From: Azovibrio sp.
GTDB lineage: Bacteria > Pseudomonadota > Gammaproteobacteria > Burkholderiales > Rhodocyclaceae
Reading direction: 5' to 3'
Length of the DNA: 47,039 nt
Assembly (NCBI GenBank): GCA_026414665.1
Contig: JAOAIO010000005.1
Location: forward strand, 1 to 47,039
The translations under genes and the position numbers were made by a program. The notes under the pieces were generated by a model. It worked only from the letters and a program-made list of their open reading frames with translations, had not been told where the DNA came from and ran no database searches. Positions 34,306-45,127 of the stretch are shown piece by piece; positions within the stretch are counted from its first letter, which is position 1, and each line of letters starts with the position of its first letter.

Positions 34306-35406
34306 TCAGGTTTCCTTGCCGGCAGGAGCGGGGTCGATGGGCCGTCCGGAGCGGGTGCGTCCCAGGATGCGGGGCTTGGCATAGTGGTCGATGATCGGGG
34401 TGAGCGCGTTCATCAACAAGATGGCGAAGGCCACGCCTTCGGGATAGCCGCCAAGGCTGCGGATCACCCAGGTTAGGAGGCCGACGCCAAGACCGAAGAG
34501 GAGCTGGCCGCTGCCGGTTGCCGGGGCGGTGACGTAATCGGTGGCGATGAAGAAGGCGCAAAGCATGAGCGCGCCGGCGAACAGATGCGTGCCGGCATCG
34601 AGATAGTGCCCCGGCGCGAGGGCGTGTGCGATGGCTGCCGGCACGGCCAGCCCGGCGAGCACGCCGACTGGCGTCTGCCAGCGGATGACGCCGGTGGCGA
34701 GCAGGAATAAGCCGCCCGCCAAGAGCAGCGGCGCCGCCGATTCGCCGAGGCTGCCGGCGCGCAATCCCACCCAGGAGGGTTGCGGCGCGGTGCTGCCGGC
34801 GAAAGCCTGGGCCAGATCGAGGCCGCGCGACAACTCGGTCTTGGCGTGGCCGAGCAAGGTGGCGCTGCTCATGGCATCGGGCAGCGCAAGCTGCCCTAAG
34901 GTGATCTGCAAGCCCTCGACGAAGCCCGGCGCGGCGGCGCTGCCCAGGGGCAGCGGCGCAACCCAAGTGGTCAGCGGCAGAGGAAAGGCGATGAGCAGCG
35001 CCACCCGGGCGACCATGGCCGGATTGAAGACGTTGTGACCCAGACCGCCGAACACCTGCTTGCCGACCACGATGGCGATGCAAGCGCCGACTACGCCGAC
35101 CCACCAGGGAGCCCAAGGCGGCAGGGTCAAGGCTAGCAGCCAGCCTGTGAGTAGCGCCGAGCCATCCCCCAAGGTGCGGCCAATCTGTGCGCGGCCCATC
35201 AAGCGCAGGCTGATGAATTCGAAGACCAGGCAGGCGGCTAGGGTGATGAGCCAGAGGAAGAAGGCCGGCCAGCCATAAAGCCAGAAGCCGAACAAGGTGG
35301 CGGGCAGCAGCGCGAGCTGTACCCGCATCATGGTCTGCCGCACGCCGTGGCCGGCGTGGGCGTGGGGCGCGGCCAAGGGCTGCGCGGCATCGTAGGCGGG
35401 TTTCAT
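34306..35406 (-). CDS. rnfD: Rnf electron transport complex subunit D
   Basis: A 366-residue membrane subunit with about nine helices (RnfD/NqrB family). DAMSSATLLG includes the FMN-accepting threonine region, and GGLGHNVFNPAMVARVALLIA is a strong family block. The ATG overlaps the rnfC stop (ATGA). Confidence 0.95.
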   Translation of the reverse strand: MKPAYDAAQPLAAPHAHAGHGVRQTMMRVQLALLPATLFGFWLYGWPAFFLWLITLAACLVFEFISLRLMGRAQIGRTLGDGSALLTGWLLALTLPPWAPWWVGVVGACIAIVVGKQVFGGLGHNVFNPAMVARVALLIAFPLPLTTWVAPLPLGSAAAPGFVEGLQITLGQLALPDAMSSATLLGHAKTELSRGLDLAQAFAGSTAPQPSWVGLRAGSLGESAAPLLLAGGLFLLATGVIRWQTPVGVLAGLAVPAAIAHALAPGHYLDAGTHLFAGALMLCAFFIATDYVTAPATGSGQLLFGLGVGLLTWVIRSLGGYPEGVAFAILLMNALTPIIDHYAKPRILGRTRSGRPIDPAPAGKET

Positions 35407-36890
35407 GCGGGGGCTCCTGTATCGGAGGCGGTTGCCGACGTCGCGGCGGCCCGTTCGGCCTTGCGCCGCGCCGCCAGCTCGGCTTTTTCCTGGGCCTCGC
35501 GTGCGAGCCGGGCGGTTCTGGCCTGGGCCAGCTTTTTCGTGGCTTCGGCACGCAGCCGGGCGCGTTCCTGCGCCGCCAGCTCGCCCTTGGCGTGGGCAAA
35601 ATACTGAACCAGCGGGATATGCGCTGGGCAGACATAGGCGCAAGCGCCGCAGGCGATGCAATCCTTGAGGCCGATGCGCACCGCCCCTGATAGGTCGCCC
35701 GCTGCGATGCGGCGGGCCATGTCCAAGGGCAACAGGCCGATCGGACAGGCGCGCACGCAACGGGCGCAGCGGATGCACGGCTCGGTGGCGCGCGCGCCCA
35801 CCTCGGCGGCGGCAAGCGCGAGGATGCCGCTCGTGCCCTTGACCACTGGCACCCGGGCGTGCGGTAGCGCCAATCCCATCATCGGTCCGCCCATGATGAG
35901 GCGCGCCGGGGGCGCAGCCAAACCGCCGGCGAAGGCGAGCACGTCTTCGACTAAGGCGCCGATGGGCACGAGGATATTGCCGGGCGCTTCGATGCAAGCG
36001 CCATTGACCGTCACGAGGCGCGCCACCAGCGGCTCGCCGTGGCGAATCGCCGCATGTACGGCGCGGGCGGTGCCGATGTTATGCACGACCACGCCTACGT
36101 CGCCGGGGCGGCCGTCGGCAGGCACCTCTTGGCCCGTCAGCGTCAGGATGAGTTGCTTTTCTGAGCCCATCGGGTAGCGTGCCGGCACGGGGCGGATGCA
36201 CACCTCGGCGTAGGGCCGGGCGGCCTCGCGCATGGCGGCGATGGCCTCGGGCTTGTCGTCTTCGATGCCGACCAGGGCCGTGCTCGCGCCGGTGGCGTGC
36301 AGCATGATGCGGATGCCATCGACGCAGGCGGCGGCCGCATCGCGCATGAGCCGATCATCGCAGGACAGATAGGGCTCGCATTCGCCGCCGTTGATGATCA
36401 AGGTGCGCACCTTCGCCTTTGCCGACAAGGACAGTTTCACGGCGGCGGGGAAGGTGGCGCCGCCCAGGCCGACTACGCCAGCGGCTGCCACGCGTTGGCT
36501 GATTTCGGCGGGCGCCAAGGCGAAGGGGTCGGCGCAGCCTTCTAGGTCGGTCCATTCGTCCTTGCCGTCGCTGGCTAAAGTGATGGCCAGCACCGGCAGG
36601 CCGGAGGGGTGGGGCGCGGGGATTTCGCCAATCGCTACGATCGTGCCCGAAGTCGGGGCATGCAGGGCGGCCGAGACGGCGCCTTGGGGATCGGCGATCT
36701 TGTCGCCTTTTCTGACCTTCTGACCGACCAGCACCGCAGGCCGGGCCGGAGCCCCCAGATGTTGGGAGAGAGAGACATAGAGGCGCTCCGGCACCGGCAG
36801 GGTGCGCGTGGGCACGTCCGCGGCGGGACGCTTGTGCGTTTCGGGATGGACGCCCCAAGCGCGCGTGAAGCATTTTTCCATCAGGCCCAT
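35403..36890 (-). CDS. rnfC: Rnf electron transport complex subunit C
   Basis: A 495-residue peripheral subunit that binds NAD(H) and flavin. GLGGATFPAAVKL is the nucleotide-binding block, NGGECEPYLSCDDRLM the FMN region, and two 4Fe-4S motifs follow: CIRCARCVRACP and CIACGACAYVCP. The C-terminus is a charged Ala/Arg/Lys/Glu coiled coil of about 70 residues, shorter than the E. coli RsxC tail. The start is the ATG of GLMEKCFTRAWG; an open frame further upstream is the shadow of rnfB. Confidence 0.95.
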   Translation of the reverse strand: MGLMEKCFTRAWGVHPETHKRPAADVPTRTLPVPERLYVSLSQHLGAPARPAVLVGQKVRKGDKIADPQGAVSAALHAPTSGTIVAIGEIPAPHPSGLPVLAITLASDGKDEWTDLEGCADPFALAPAEISQRVAAAGVVGLGGATFPAAVKLSLSAKAKVRTLIINGGECEPYLSCDDRLMRDAAAACVDGIRIMLHATGASTALVGIEDDKPEAIAAMREAARPYAEVCIRPVPARYPMGSEKQLILTLTGQEVPADGRPGDVGVVVHNIGTARAVHAAIRHGEPLVARLVTVNGACIEAPGNILVPIGALVEDVLAFAGGLAAPPARLIMGGPMMGLALPHARVPVVKGTSGILALAAAEVGARATEPCIRCARCVRACPIGLLPLDMARRIAAGDLSGAVRIGLKDCIACGACAYVCPAHIPLVQYFAHAKGELAAQERARLRAEATKKLAQARTARLAREAQEKAELAARRKAERAAATSATASDTGAPA

Positions 36891-36901
36891 GCTGTCTTCC
36901 T

Positions 36902-37429
36902 TCACGCGGCGAGCGGTTTGGGCATCACCCAATGCGGCAGGGTGACGGGAACGGGCTGCATGGCCACGGCTTCGGTCGGGCAATGCTCGACACAGGCTGC
37001 GCAGCCGGTGCAGGCTTCCTTGAGCACGTTGTGGATTTGCTTCGGCGCGCCCAAGATGGCATCGGTGGGACAGGATTTGCTGCAGCGGCAGCAGCCGATG
37101 CACAGGTCTTCGGCGATGACCGCGAGCCGCGGCCCGGCATCGGCCATGCTAGCCGGATCGAGGCCAAGGCCGAGCTTGTCTGCCAGCGCCAAGGCCACCG
37201 CCTTGCCGCCCGGCGGGCAGCAAGTGGGTGGGGCGGTGCCGGCGGCGATGGCGGCGGCGGCGCCGGCGCAGCCGGGATAGCCGCACTGGCCGCAATTGGT
37301 GCCAGGCAGGATGGCTTCCAGCTCGGCTTGGATGGCTGGGGTTTCCACGTGCAGCAGGCGGCTGGCGATGCCGAGCGCCAGGCCAAGCAGGGCGCCAAGC
37401 AGGGTGAGACTGAGGACGGCGGCGAGCAT
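36902..37429 (-). CDS. rnfB: Rnf electron transport complex subunit B (ferredoxin)
   Basis: A 175-residue Fe-S subunit: an N-terminal helix, then NCGQCGYPGC (first 4Fe-4S cluster with a later Cys) and two ferredoxin-type clusters CIGCCRCSKSCP and CTGCAACVEHCP. It passes electrons to or from ferredoxin. The second ATG was chosen because AGGAGGG is well spaced before it; the first ATG, two codons earlier, directly abuts that site. The rnfA stop lies inside this ribosome site. Confidence 0.95.
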   Translation of the reverse strand: MLAAVLSLTLLGALLGLALGIASRLLHVETPAIQAELEAILPGTNCGQCGYPGCAGAAAAIAAGTAPPTCCPPGGKAVALALADKLGLGLDPASMADAGPRLAVIAEDLCIGCCRCSKSCPTDAILGAPKQIHNVLKEACTGCAACVEHCPTEAVAMQPVPVTLPHWVMPKPLAA

Positions 37430-37440
37430 CGGCATCCCTC

Positions 37441-38019
37441 CTAGACGTTAAGACCGGAAAAGCCCATGAAGGCAAGCGCCAGCAGGCTGATGGTGATGAA
37501 AGCGATCGGCGCGCCCGCGAAGGCAGCGGGCACGCGCGCCAGGGCGATGCGCTCGCGCAGGCCGGCGAAAATCGTGAGCACCAGCGTAAAGCCGAGGGCC
37601 GAGCCGAAGCCGTAGGCCAGGCTCCAGAAAAAGCCGTAGCCCTGCTGCACGTTGAGCAGGGAGACGCCGAGCACGGCGCAGTTGGTGGTGATCAAGGGCA
37701 GATAGATGCCGAGCGACTGATAAAGCGCCGGGCTGGCCTTTTTGATGAACATTTCGGTGAATTGCACCACCGAGGCGATGACCAGGATGAAAGTGAGGAT
37801 GCGCAGGAATTCCAGGCCGAGTGGCACGAGTAGCCAATGTTCGAGCATCCAGCTCGCGGCGGCGGCCAGGGTCAGCACGAACGTGGTGGCCATGCCCATG
37901 CCCAAGGCGCTGTCCATGCTCTTCGACACGCCCATGACCGGGCACAGGCCGAGAAACTTGATGAGCACCACGTTATTTACGAGCGCGGTGGAGAGCAATA
38001 GCAGCACGAGTTCGCTCAT
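37441..38019 (-). CDS. rnfA: Rnf electron transport complex subunit A
   Basis: A 192-residue membrane subunit, first gene of the rnfABCDGEH operon. [19 protein letters not shown] and [13 protein letters not shown] carry the two membrane cysteines of the RnfA family. Order and presence of rnfH match nif-linked clusters, where Rnf drives ferredoxin reduction for nitrogenase using the ion gradient. A consensus sigma-54 promoter lies 40 bp upstream. Confidence 0.96.
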   Translation of the reverse strand: MSELVLLLLSTALVNNVVLIKFLGLCPVMGVSKSMDSALGMGMATTFVLTLAAAASWMLEHWLLVPLGLEFLRILTFILVIASVVQFTEMFIKKASPALYQSLGIYLPLITTNCAVLGVSLLNVQQGYGFFWSLAYGFGSALGFTLVLTIFAGLRERIALARVPAAFAGAPIAFITISLLALAFMGFSGLNV

Positions 38020-38058
38020 GGCGGCGCGATCCGGCAGAAAGGAAGACGGGCGGCCTGC

Positions 38059-38074
38059 TGCAACTGCCGTGCCA
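38059..38074 (-). promoter_or_regulatory. Sigma-54 promoter of the rnf operon
   Basis: On the minus strand the sequence is TGGCACGGCAGTTGCA, a full match to TGGCACG-N4-TTGCA. Predicted start is near 38048, 29 nt before rnfA. Confidence 0.85.
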
Positions 38075-38136
38075 AGTCCATCCTGCTTCTGGCTATCGTG
38101 CGACGAGCCCCGATTTTGCGCGGCTTGCGCGTGCAT

Positions 38137-38153
38137 TGCACCGGCTTGGTGCG
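38137..38153. promoter_or_regulatory. NtrC-type binding site
   Basis: TGCACCGGCTTGGTGCG matches TGCACYANNNTGGTGCA except at two defined positions and contains the perfect arms GCACC / GGTGC. Its centre is about 141 bp upstream of the predicted nifL start of transcription and about 97 bp upstream of that of rnfA. Confidence 0.65.
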
Positions 38154-38170
38154 ACGCAGCGCGCGGGTTT

Positions 38171-38186
38171 TGTCGCAAACCCGACA
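38171..38186. promoter_or_regulatory. NifA upstream activator sequence
   Basis: TGT-CGCAAACCCG-ACA is a perfect TGT-N10-ACA motif. It is centred about 130 bp upstream of the predicted rnfA transcription start and about 107 bp upstream of that of nifL, so it could serve either promoter. Confidence 0.75.
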
Positions 38187-38259
38187 AGCGGTGGTGTGGC
38201 ATAGCCGCCAAGGCCCGCCGCGCCCCGAACATGGCCAGCGCTCGGCGGGTTTTGCGCGG

Positions 38260-38275
38260 TGGCATAAAACGTGCT
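38260..38275 (+). promoter_or_regulatory. Sigma-54-like promoter of nifLA
   Basis: TGGCATAAAACGTGCT keeps TGGCA, the invariant GG and GC, and the 10-bp spacing between them; it deviates at the CG of the -24 box and one T of the -12 box. Predicted start is near 38286, 30 nt before nifL. Confidence 0.6.
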
Positions 38276-38300
38276 GAAGCGAGCGTGATCCTTTTGATGA

Positions 38301-41423
<3,123 letters not shown>

Positions 41424-41437
<14 letters not shown>

Positions 41438-41978
41438 TGCCGGGTTCGAGCGTGAGAATCGCGGGTAGGAACAGTTCGCTCACCAGCACCCCCTTGGCGC
41501 GGCTGCCAAAGCGCGAGCGCCGCGCCCAGAGGCATGTGGGCAGGGGGCCCAAGGCCGCTTCGGCACGCCGGTAGAGCGGGTGGCGATGGTCGAGCCGACG
41601 GAATTCGAGCGGACCGCGGGCAATGCGCGGATCGGCGAACAAGAGGCTGCCGAGCGAGCGCTCGCCCAGGGCGCCAAAGCGTAGATCGAAAGGATGCCGG
41701 GGGCGGCGCGCCATGACCGTGTGCGCGAAAATGGCGGGCTCGCCGTCGGTGAGCAGCAGCACCTCGCGCACCCAGGCCAGGCTGCCTGGGCGGAGGCCGA
41801 GACGACCGGCTTCGTCTGGGCTCAAGGGCGCTAGGCATTGGCGCAGGCAGCGCAACTCGAAGCGCCGGCTGGCGGCTTGCAAGCGGGCGGTGAGCGAGCC
41901 ACGCGCGGTGATCCAGTCCTTATACGGCACCGGGCCGGCCAGGCGGCGCAGCCAGGCGTTTTTGGGGCGCCCCCTCAT
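41424..41978 (-). CDS. ubiC: Chorismate--pyruvate lyase
   Basis: Forms 4-hydroxybenzoate from chorismate, the first ubiquinone step. The 184 residues show DWITARGSLTARLQ near the N-terminus, the REVLLLTDGEPAIFAHTVM block, LGSLLF, and ARRSRF...LVSELFLPAIL at the C-terminus, as in UbiC. It overlaps the DUF192 gene upstream by 4 bp and nifA downstream by 14 bp. Confidence 0.85.
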
Positions 41979-42415
41979 TGCGGCGCCGGGGCGCGCTCTA
42001 AGCCGCCGATGCGCATACCCGGGCCGATGCCGCGGGCGGCGAACCAGCCTTGGTGCATCTCCAAAGCGAAACGCGCGGGCGCATCGGCGCAGTGGCTCTG
42101 CTCGGTGTAGGGCTGCATGTCGCGGATGTTGATGACGCGGCCCGTCTCATCCAGAAACGCCACGGAGAGCGGCAATGGCGTGTTCTTCATCCACATACAG
42201 TGGCGCTGGGCTTGGGGAAAGACAAACAACATGCCCTGATTGGCCCCCATGCTGCGGCGCTGCATGAGACCCTGCATTCGCTCGGGCAGGGTGGCGGCCA
42301 CTTCCGCCTCGATGCGGTAAAAGCCGGCGCTAAGTTCTAGGCGCGGCATCTGGGCCAGGGCGGCCAGGCTGGCGGCGAGGCCGAACAGCAAGGTGGCAAG
42401 GCGTAGCGTCTTCAT
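41975..42415 (-). CDS. DUF192 family exported protein
   Basis: A 146-residue protein with signal peptide (cleavage near ALAQ) and a DUF192 domain: ERMQGLMQRRSM, GMLFVFP, HCMWMKNTPLPLSVAFLDE. Function is unknown for the family. It overlaps rluE upstream and ubiC downstream by 4 bp each, so rluE-DUF192-ubiC forms a tight operon. Confidence 0.9.
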   Translation of the reverse strand: MKTLRLATLLFGLAASLAALAQMPRLELSAGFYRIEAEVAATLPERMQGLMQRRSMGANQGMLFVFPQAQRHCMWMKNTPLPLSVAFLDETGRVINIRDMQPYTEQSHCADAPARFALEMHQGWFAARGIGPGMRIGGLERAPAPQ

Positions 42416-43056
42416 GGGCGGGCATTATAAGCGGGCAGCAGCGCTTCCGGCGGGCCCTGTAGCTCGCGCCAAGCCCCCGGCGCCAGCCCTGCCAGGGTGT
42501 AGGGGCCAATGGCGGCGCGGATGAGCCGCAAGGTAGGGTAGCCCACGGCGGCGGTCATGCGCCTTACCTGGCGGTTGCGCCCTTCGCGGATCACGAGCTC
42601 GATCCAAGCGGTAGGGATGTGCTGGCGAAAGCGGATCGGCGGCTGGCGCTCCCACAGCCCCGGCGGCGCTGCCATTAGCCGGGCGCGGGCCGGGCGGGTC
42701 AGGCCGTCCTTCAGGCGCACACCCCGGCGTAGGGCCTCGAGCGCATGCGCATCCGGGGAGCCTTCCACTTGCACCCAGTAGGTCTTCTCCAGCTTGAACT
42801 TGGGGTCGGCGATGCGGGATTGGAGCCAGCCGTTGTCGGTGAGCAGCAGCAGCCCTTCGCTATCCGCATCCAAGCGCCCTGCCGCATAGACGCCCGGCAG
42901 CGTCAGATAGTCGCGCAGCCCCTGCCAGCGGCCCTCCGGGGTGAACTGACTGAGCACGCCATAGGGCTTATTAAAGCAGACGAGGCGCGCCGTGGCGTTC
43001 GATGGGCGCTTAGCGGGCGGCAGGCGCGACGGAGCGGACGGGCGATTGGTCGGCAT
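42412..43056 (-). CDS. rluE: 23S rRNA pseudouridine synthase (RluE type)
   Basis: Converts one uridine of 23S rRNA to pseudouridine (U2457 in E. coli). Of 214 residues, LVCFNKPYGVLSQFT, the catalytic aspartate in AGRLDADSEGLLLLTDNG, and REGRNRQVRRMTAAVG are diagnostic of the RsuA/RluB/E/F family; absence of an S4 domain fits RluE. The ATG before PTNRPSAPSR is used; an upstream in-frame ATG is possible. Confidence 0.9.
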   Translation of the reverse strand: MPTNRPSAPSRLPPAKRPSNATARLVCFNKPYGVLSQFTPEGRWQGLRDYLTLPGVYAAGRLDADSEGLLLLTDNGWLQSRIADPKFKLEKTYWVQVEGSPDAHALEALRRGVRLKDGLTRPARARLMAAPPGLWERQPPIRFRQHIPTAWIELVIREGRNRQVRRMTAAVGYPTLRLIRAAIGPYTLAGLAPGAWRELQGPPEALLPAYNARP

Positions 43057-43133
43057 GGCGGATAAGCATAGCATTGCCTTGCCGGCCTCCCCAGGCAAGG
43101 GAGTAAGATGCGCTGTTTTTTGGAAGAGACGCC

Positions 43134-43595
43134 GTGACGCGCAACGCCCGCATCAATCTCCTGTTGTTCCTGCTGCTTGCGCTGCTACTCGGGCTCGGCG
43201 CCTGGCTGGGGCCGCGCCTTGCCCGAAGCGGCGAGCAGGTCCTGCCGGTCGTTCCGTGCGACCTCAATCGCGGCCCTTGCGCGCTAGACCTGCCGGGCGG
43301 CGGCCGCTTGCAGGTCGAAATCACGCCGCGGCCCATCCCCGTGTTGCAGCCGCTCGCGCTGCAGGTATCGCTTGCGGGCCGCGCGGCGAAGACGGTACGG
43401 CTCGACTTTTCCGGGGTAGACATGGACATGGGCTTCAACCAGGTTAGTCTTAGGCCCTTGGGTGGCGGTCGCTTCGCCGGCCAGGGCAATCTTCCCATTT
43501 GCATCACCGGCGCCATGCGCTGGCAGGCCGCCGTTCTCATCGAGACCGACAGCGGCAGCTTGAGCGTGCCCTTTCACTTCATGAGCGGACATTGA
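43134..43595 (+). CDS. Membrane-anchored periplasmic protein, unknown function
   Basis: A 153-residue protein with one N-terminal helix (INLLLFLLLALLLGLGAWLG) and a beta-rich periplasmic domain: LARSGEQVLPVVPCDLNRG with paired cysteines, then MGFNQVSLRPLGGGRFAGQG and LPICITGAMRWQAAVLIET. The layout recalls FixH/YtkA-like domains, but I cannot assign a family with certainty. The start is GTG with GGAAGAGA upstream. The next gene follows after 13 bp. Confidence 0.75.
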   Translation: MTRNARINLLLFLLLALLLGLGAWLGPRLARSGEQVLPVVPCDLNRGPCALDLPGGGRLQVEITPRPIPVLQPLALQVSLAGRAAKTVRLDFSGVDMDMGFNQVSLRPLGGGRFAGQGNLPICITGAMRWQAAVLIETDSGSLSVPFHFMSGH

Positions 43596-43608
43596 TCGGG
43601 AGCATTTC

Positions 43609-44001
43609 ATGCGCAAGTTTCTCATCGGCTGCCTCTGCGCTCTGCCGCTTCTGGCGCAGGCCTACAGCGGCGCGGAACTCCAGGAAGACTGCCTGGCGGC
43701 GGAAACTCTGCTGGCTGGGCAAAAGAGCGCCGACATCTTCCACTCGGTCAAGAGTAGCCGCTGCCTTAACTATCTCGAAGGCTTTCTCGATGGCTATGCC
43801 TTGGGCGAGCGCTTGAGCGAGCGGGTTGGCGTGCGTCTTGGCGCTTTCTGCGTCCCCCGCGGTGCCGAGGCGCGGGTCCGCCTGGTGCGGGCGGTGCTCG
43901 CCTACCTCGACCGCCAGCCGCCATTGCCGCGCGATGACAGCATTGCCGCGACGCAAGTGGTCGGCGCTGCCTTCAGCAAGGCTTTCCCCTGCAAGGAATG
44001 A
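43609..44001 (+). CDS. Rap1a/Tai-like exported protein
   Basis: A 130-residue periplasmic protein with signal peptide (cleavage near AQA). The fold signature resembles the Rap1a/Tai immunity family: GAELQEDCLAAE, SSRCLNYLEGFLDGY, FCVPRGAEARVRLVRAVLAYL, and a terminal AFPCKE; four cysteines could form two disulfides. No type VI effector is near, so a housekeeping role is more likely than immunity. GGGAG precedes the ATG. Confidence 0.75.
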   Translation: MRKFLIGCLCALPLLAQAYSGAELQEDCLAAETLLAGQKSADIFHSVKSSRCLNYLEGFLDGYALGERLSERVGVRLGAFCVPRGAEARVRLVRAVLAYLDRQPPLPRDDSIAATQVVGAAFSKAFPCKE

Positions 44002-44009
44002 GCGGCGGC

Positions 44010-44038
44010 TTGGGTTGCGCCGCAAAATGCTTTAGAAT
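44010..44038 (+). promoter_or_regulatory. Sigma-70 promoter of the Mn-riboswitch leader
   Basis: TTGGGT is 17 bp from TAGAAT (five of six to TATAAT); transcription would start near 44045, right at the riboswitch 5' end. Confidence 0.6.
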
Positions 44039-44044
44039 TCGCCC

Positions 44045-44224
44045 CCGTCATTGGGGAGTAGCCGCCACGGCATGCGCCGTGGGCCTGCATCAACAGACTT
44101 GCCACCGCAACGCCGGGGCATGGTGCAGGCGGTCCCGACTTGGCAAGACCTTTGACTGCGTGCCTCTGCTGGGCCGGAGAGCGCGTGGTCATCGGTATGT
44201 TGCCGGCCCGGAGCGCTCTCACGC
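44045..44224 (+). promoter_or_regulatory. yybP-ykoY (manganese) riboswitch
   Basis: The aptamer starts with the conserved TTGGGGAGTAGCC (44051-44063), followed by an ACGGC/GCCGT-type hairpin and the GCATCAACAGACTTGCC segment typical of the family. Two competing 3' stems are visible: GGGCCGG (44171-44177) with CCGGCCC (44203-44209), and GAGAGCGC (44177-44184) with GCGCTCTC (44213-44220). The second would cover the GGAG at 44210-44213. Mn2+ binding likely selects between them to allow translation of the downstream exporter. Confidence 0.88.
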
Positions 44225-44800
44225 ATGGATGCATTTCTGATGGCCACGGGCATCGTGGCGCTCGCCGAGATCGGCGATAAGACCCAACTCCTGTCCTTCC
44301 TGCTCGCCGCCCGCTATCAGCGGCCTTTACCCATCATCGCGGGCATCTTCGTTGCTACCTTGGTCAACCACGCCTTGGCTGGCGCCGTCGGCAGCTGGCT
44401 CACCGCCCTGCTGGGGCCGGAAACGCTGCGCTGGGTGCTGGGTATCGGCTTCATGTTGATGGCCGTTTGGATGCTCATTCCGGATGGGCTCGATGCGGCG
44501 GAAGCCGAGGTGGCGCCCCGCTTCGGCGTGTTCGGCACCACCTTGATCGCTTTCTTTCTGGCCGAAATGGGCGACAAGACCCAGGTGGCCACGGTGGCGC
44601 TTGCCGCCCAGTACGCCGATTTCCTCCTGGTCGTGGCCGGCACTACCGTCGGCATGATGTTGGCCAACGTGCCGGCGGTGCTCGTCGGCGACAAGCTCGC
44701 TACCCGCTTGCCCGTGCGCTTGGTGCACGGCATCGCCGCCCTGATGTTCGCGGCGCTGGGACTCTATGTGCTCTGTAGCGACGCGCTGCCCAAGTGGTGA
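44225..44800 (+). CDS. GDT1/TMEM165 (UPF0016) family Mn2+ or Ca2+ transporter
   Basis: A 191-residue membrane protein with six helices in two repeats, each with the family motif: LAEIGDKTQLLSFLLAARY and LAEMGDKTQVATVALAAQY (E-x-G-D-K-T). Bacterial members such as MneA export manganese. The yybP-ykoY riboswitch in its leader supports a manganese role. Confidence 0.93.
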   Translation: MDAFLMATGIVALAEIGDKTQLLSFLLAARYQRPLPIIAGIFVATLVNHALAGAVGSWLTALLGPETLRWVLGIGFMLMAVWMLIPDGLDAAEAEVAPRFGVFGTTLIAFFLAEMGDKTQVATVALAAQYADFLLVVAGTTVGMMLANVPAVLVGDKLATRLPVRLVHGIAALMFAALGLYVLCSDALPKW

Positions 44801-44808
44801 GCGGCTAA

Positions 44809-44825
44809 CCCTGGCGCTGCCAGGG
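44809..44825. terminator. Short hairpin after the GDT1 gene
   Basis: The stem CCCTGGC / GCCAGGG with loop GCT begins 9 bp after the stop and has no T-run. Confidence 0.4.
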
Positions 44826-44974
44826 TGGGGCGCAAAGCGATGCCATGTCGATCTCGGCCAGTTCAGATGGGAAGGGATTGGCTAGGATCGCCGCCGCGTG
44901 TTGGTAGCTATACACGGCGTAAAGCGCACGCACTTTCCGCTGTGGCTTCCGGGTGAGATAATCGAGGGCTTGCT

Positions 44975-45059
44975 TGGTGCCGAGAGAGGGACTCGAACCC
45001 TCACGCCTTGCGGCGGCGGATTTTGAATCCGCTGCGTCTACCGATTCCGCCATCTCGGC
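44975..45059 (-). tRNA. tRNA-Leu (anticodon CAA)
   Basis: On the minus strand: acceptor GCCGAGA pairs with TCTCGGC, followed by A and encoded CCA. It has a class II long variable arm (GCCGCCGCAAGGCGT), an anticodon stem GCGGATTC...AATCCGC with CAA, and T-loop TTCGAGT. It reads UUG. Confidence 0.96.
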
Positions 45060-45079
45060 ACGAGATGAAGGGAGGCGTG

Positions 45080-45108
45080 ATTATCCCTGAATCATCGCCA
45101 GGCTACAA
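45080..45108 (-). promoter_or_regulatory. Sigma-70 promoter of tRNA-Leu
   Basis: On the minus strand TTGTAG is 17 bp from GATAAT, with a predicted start near 45073, 14 nt before the tRNA. Confidence 0.6.
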
Positions 45109-45127
45109 GAGCGACAAAGGAAGATGT

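Noticed and set aside
44805-45053. Minus-strand open frame beginning [14 protein letters not shown]
   Set aside because: Its first third is the tRNA-Leu gene read as protein, a common false call; the rest has no family features.
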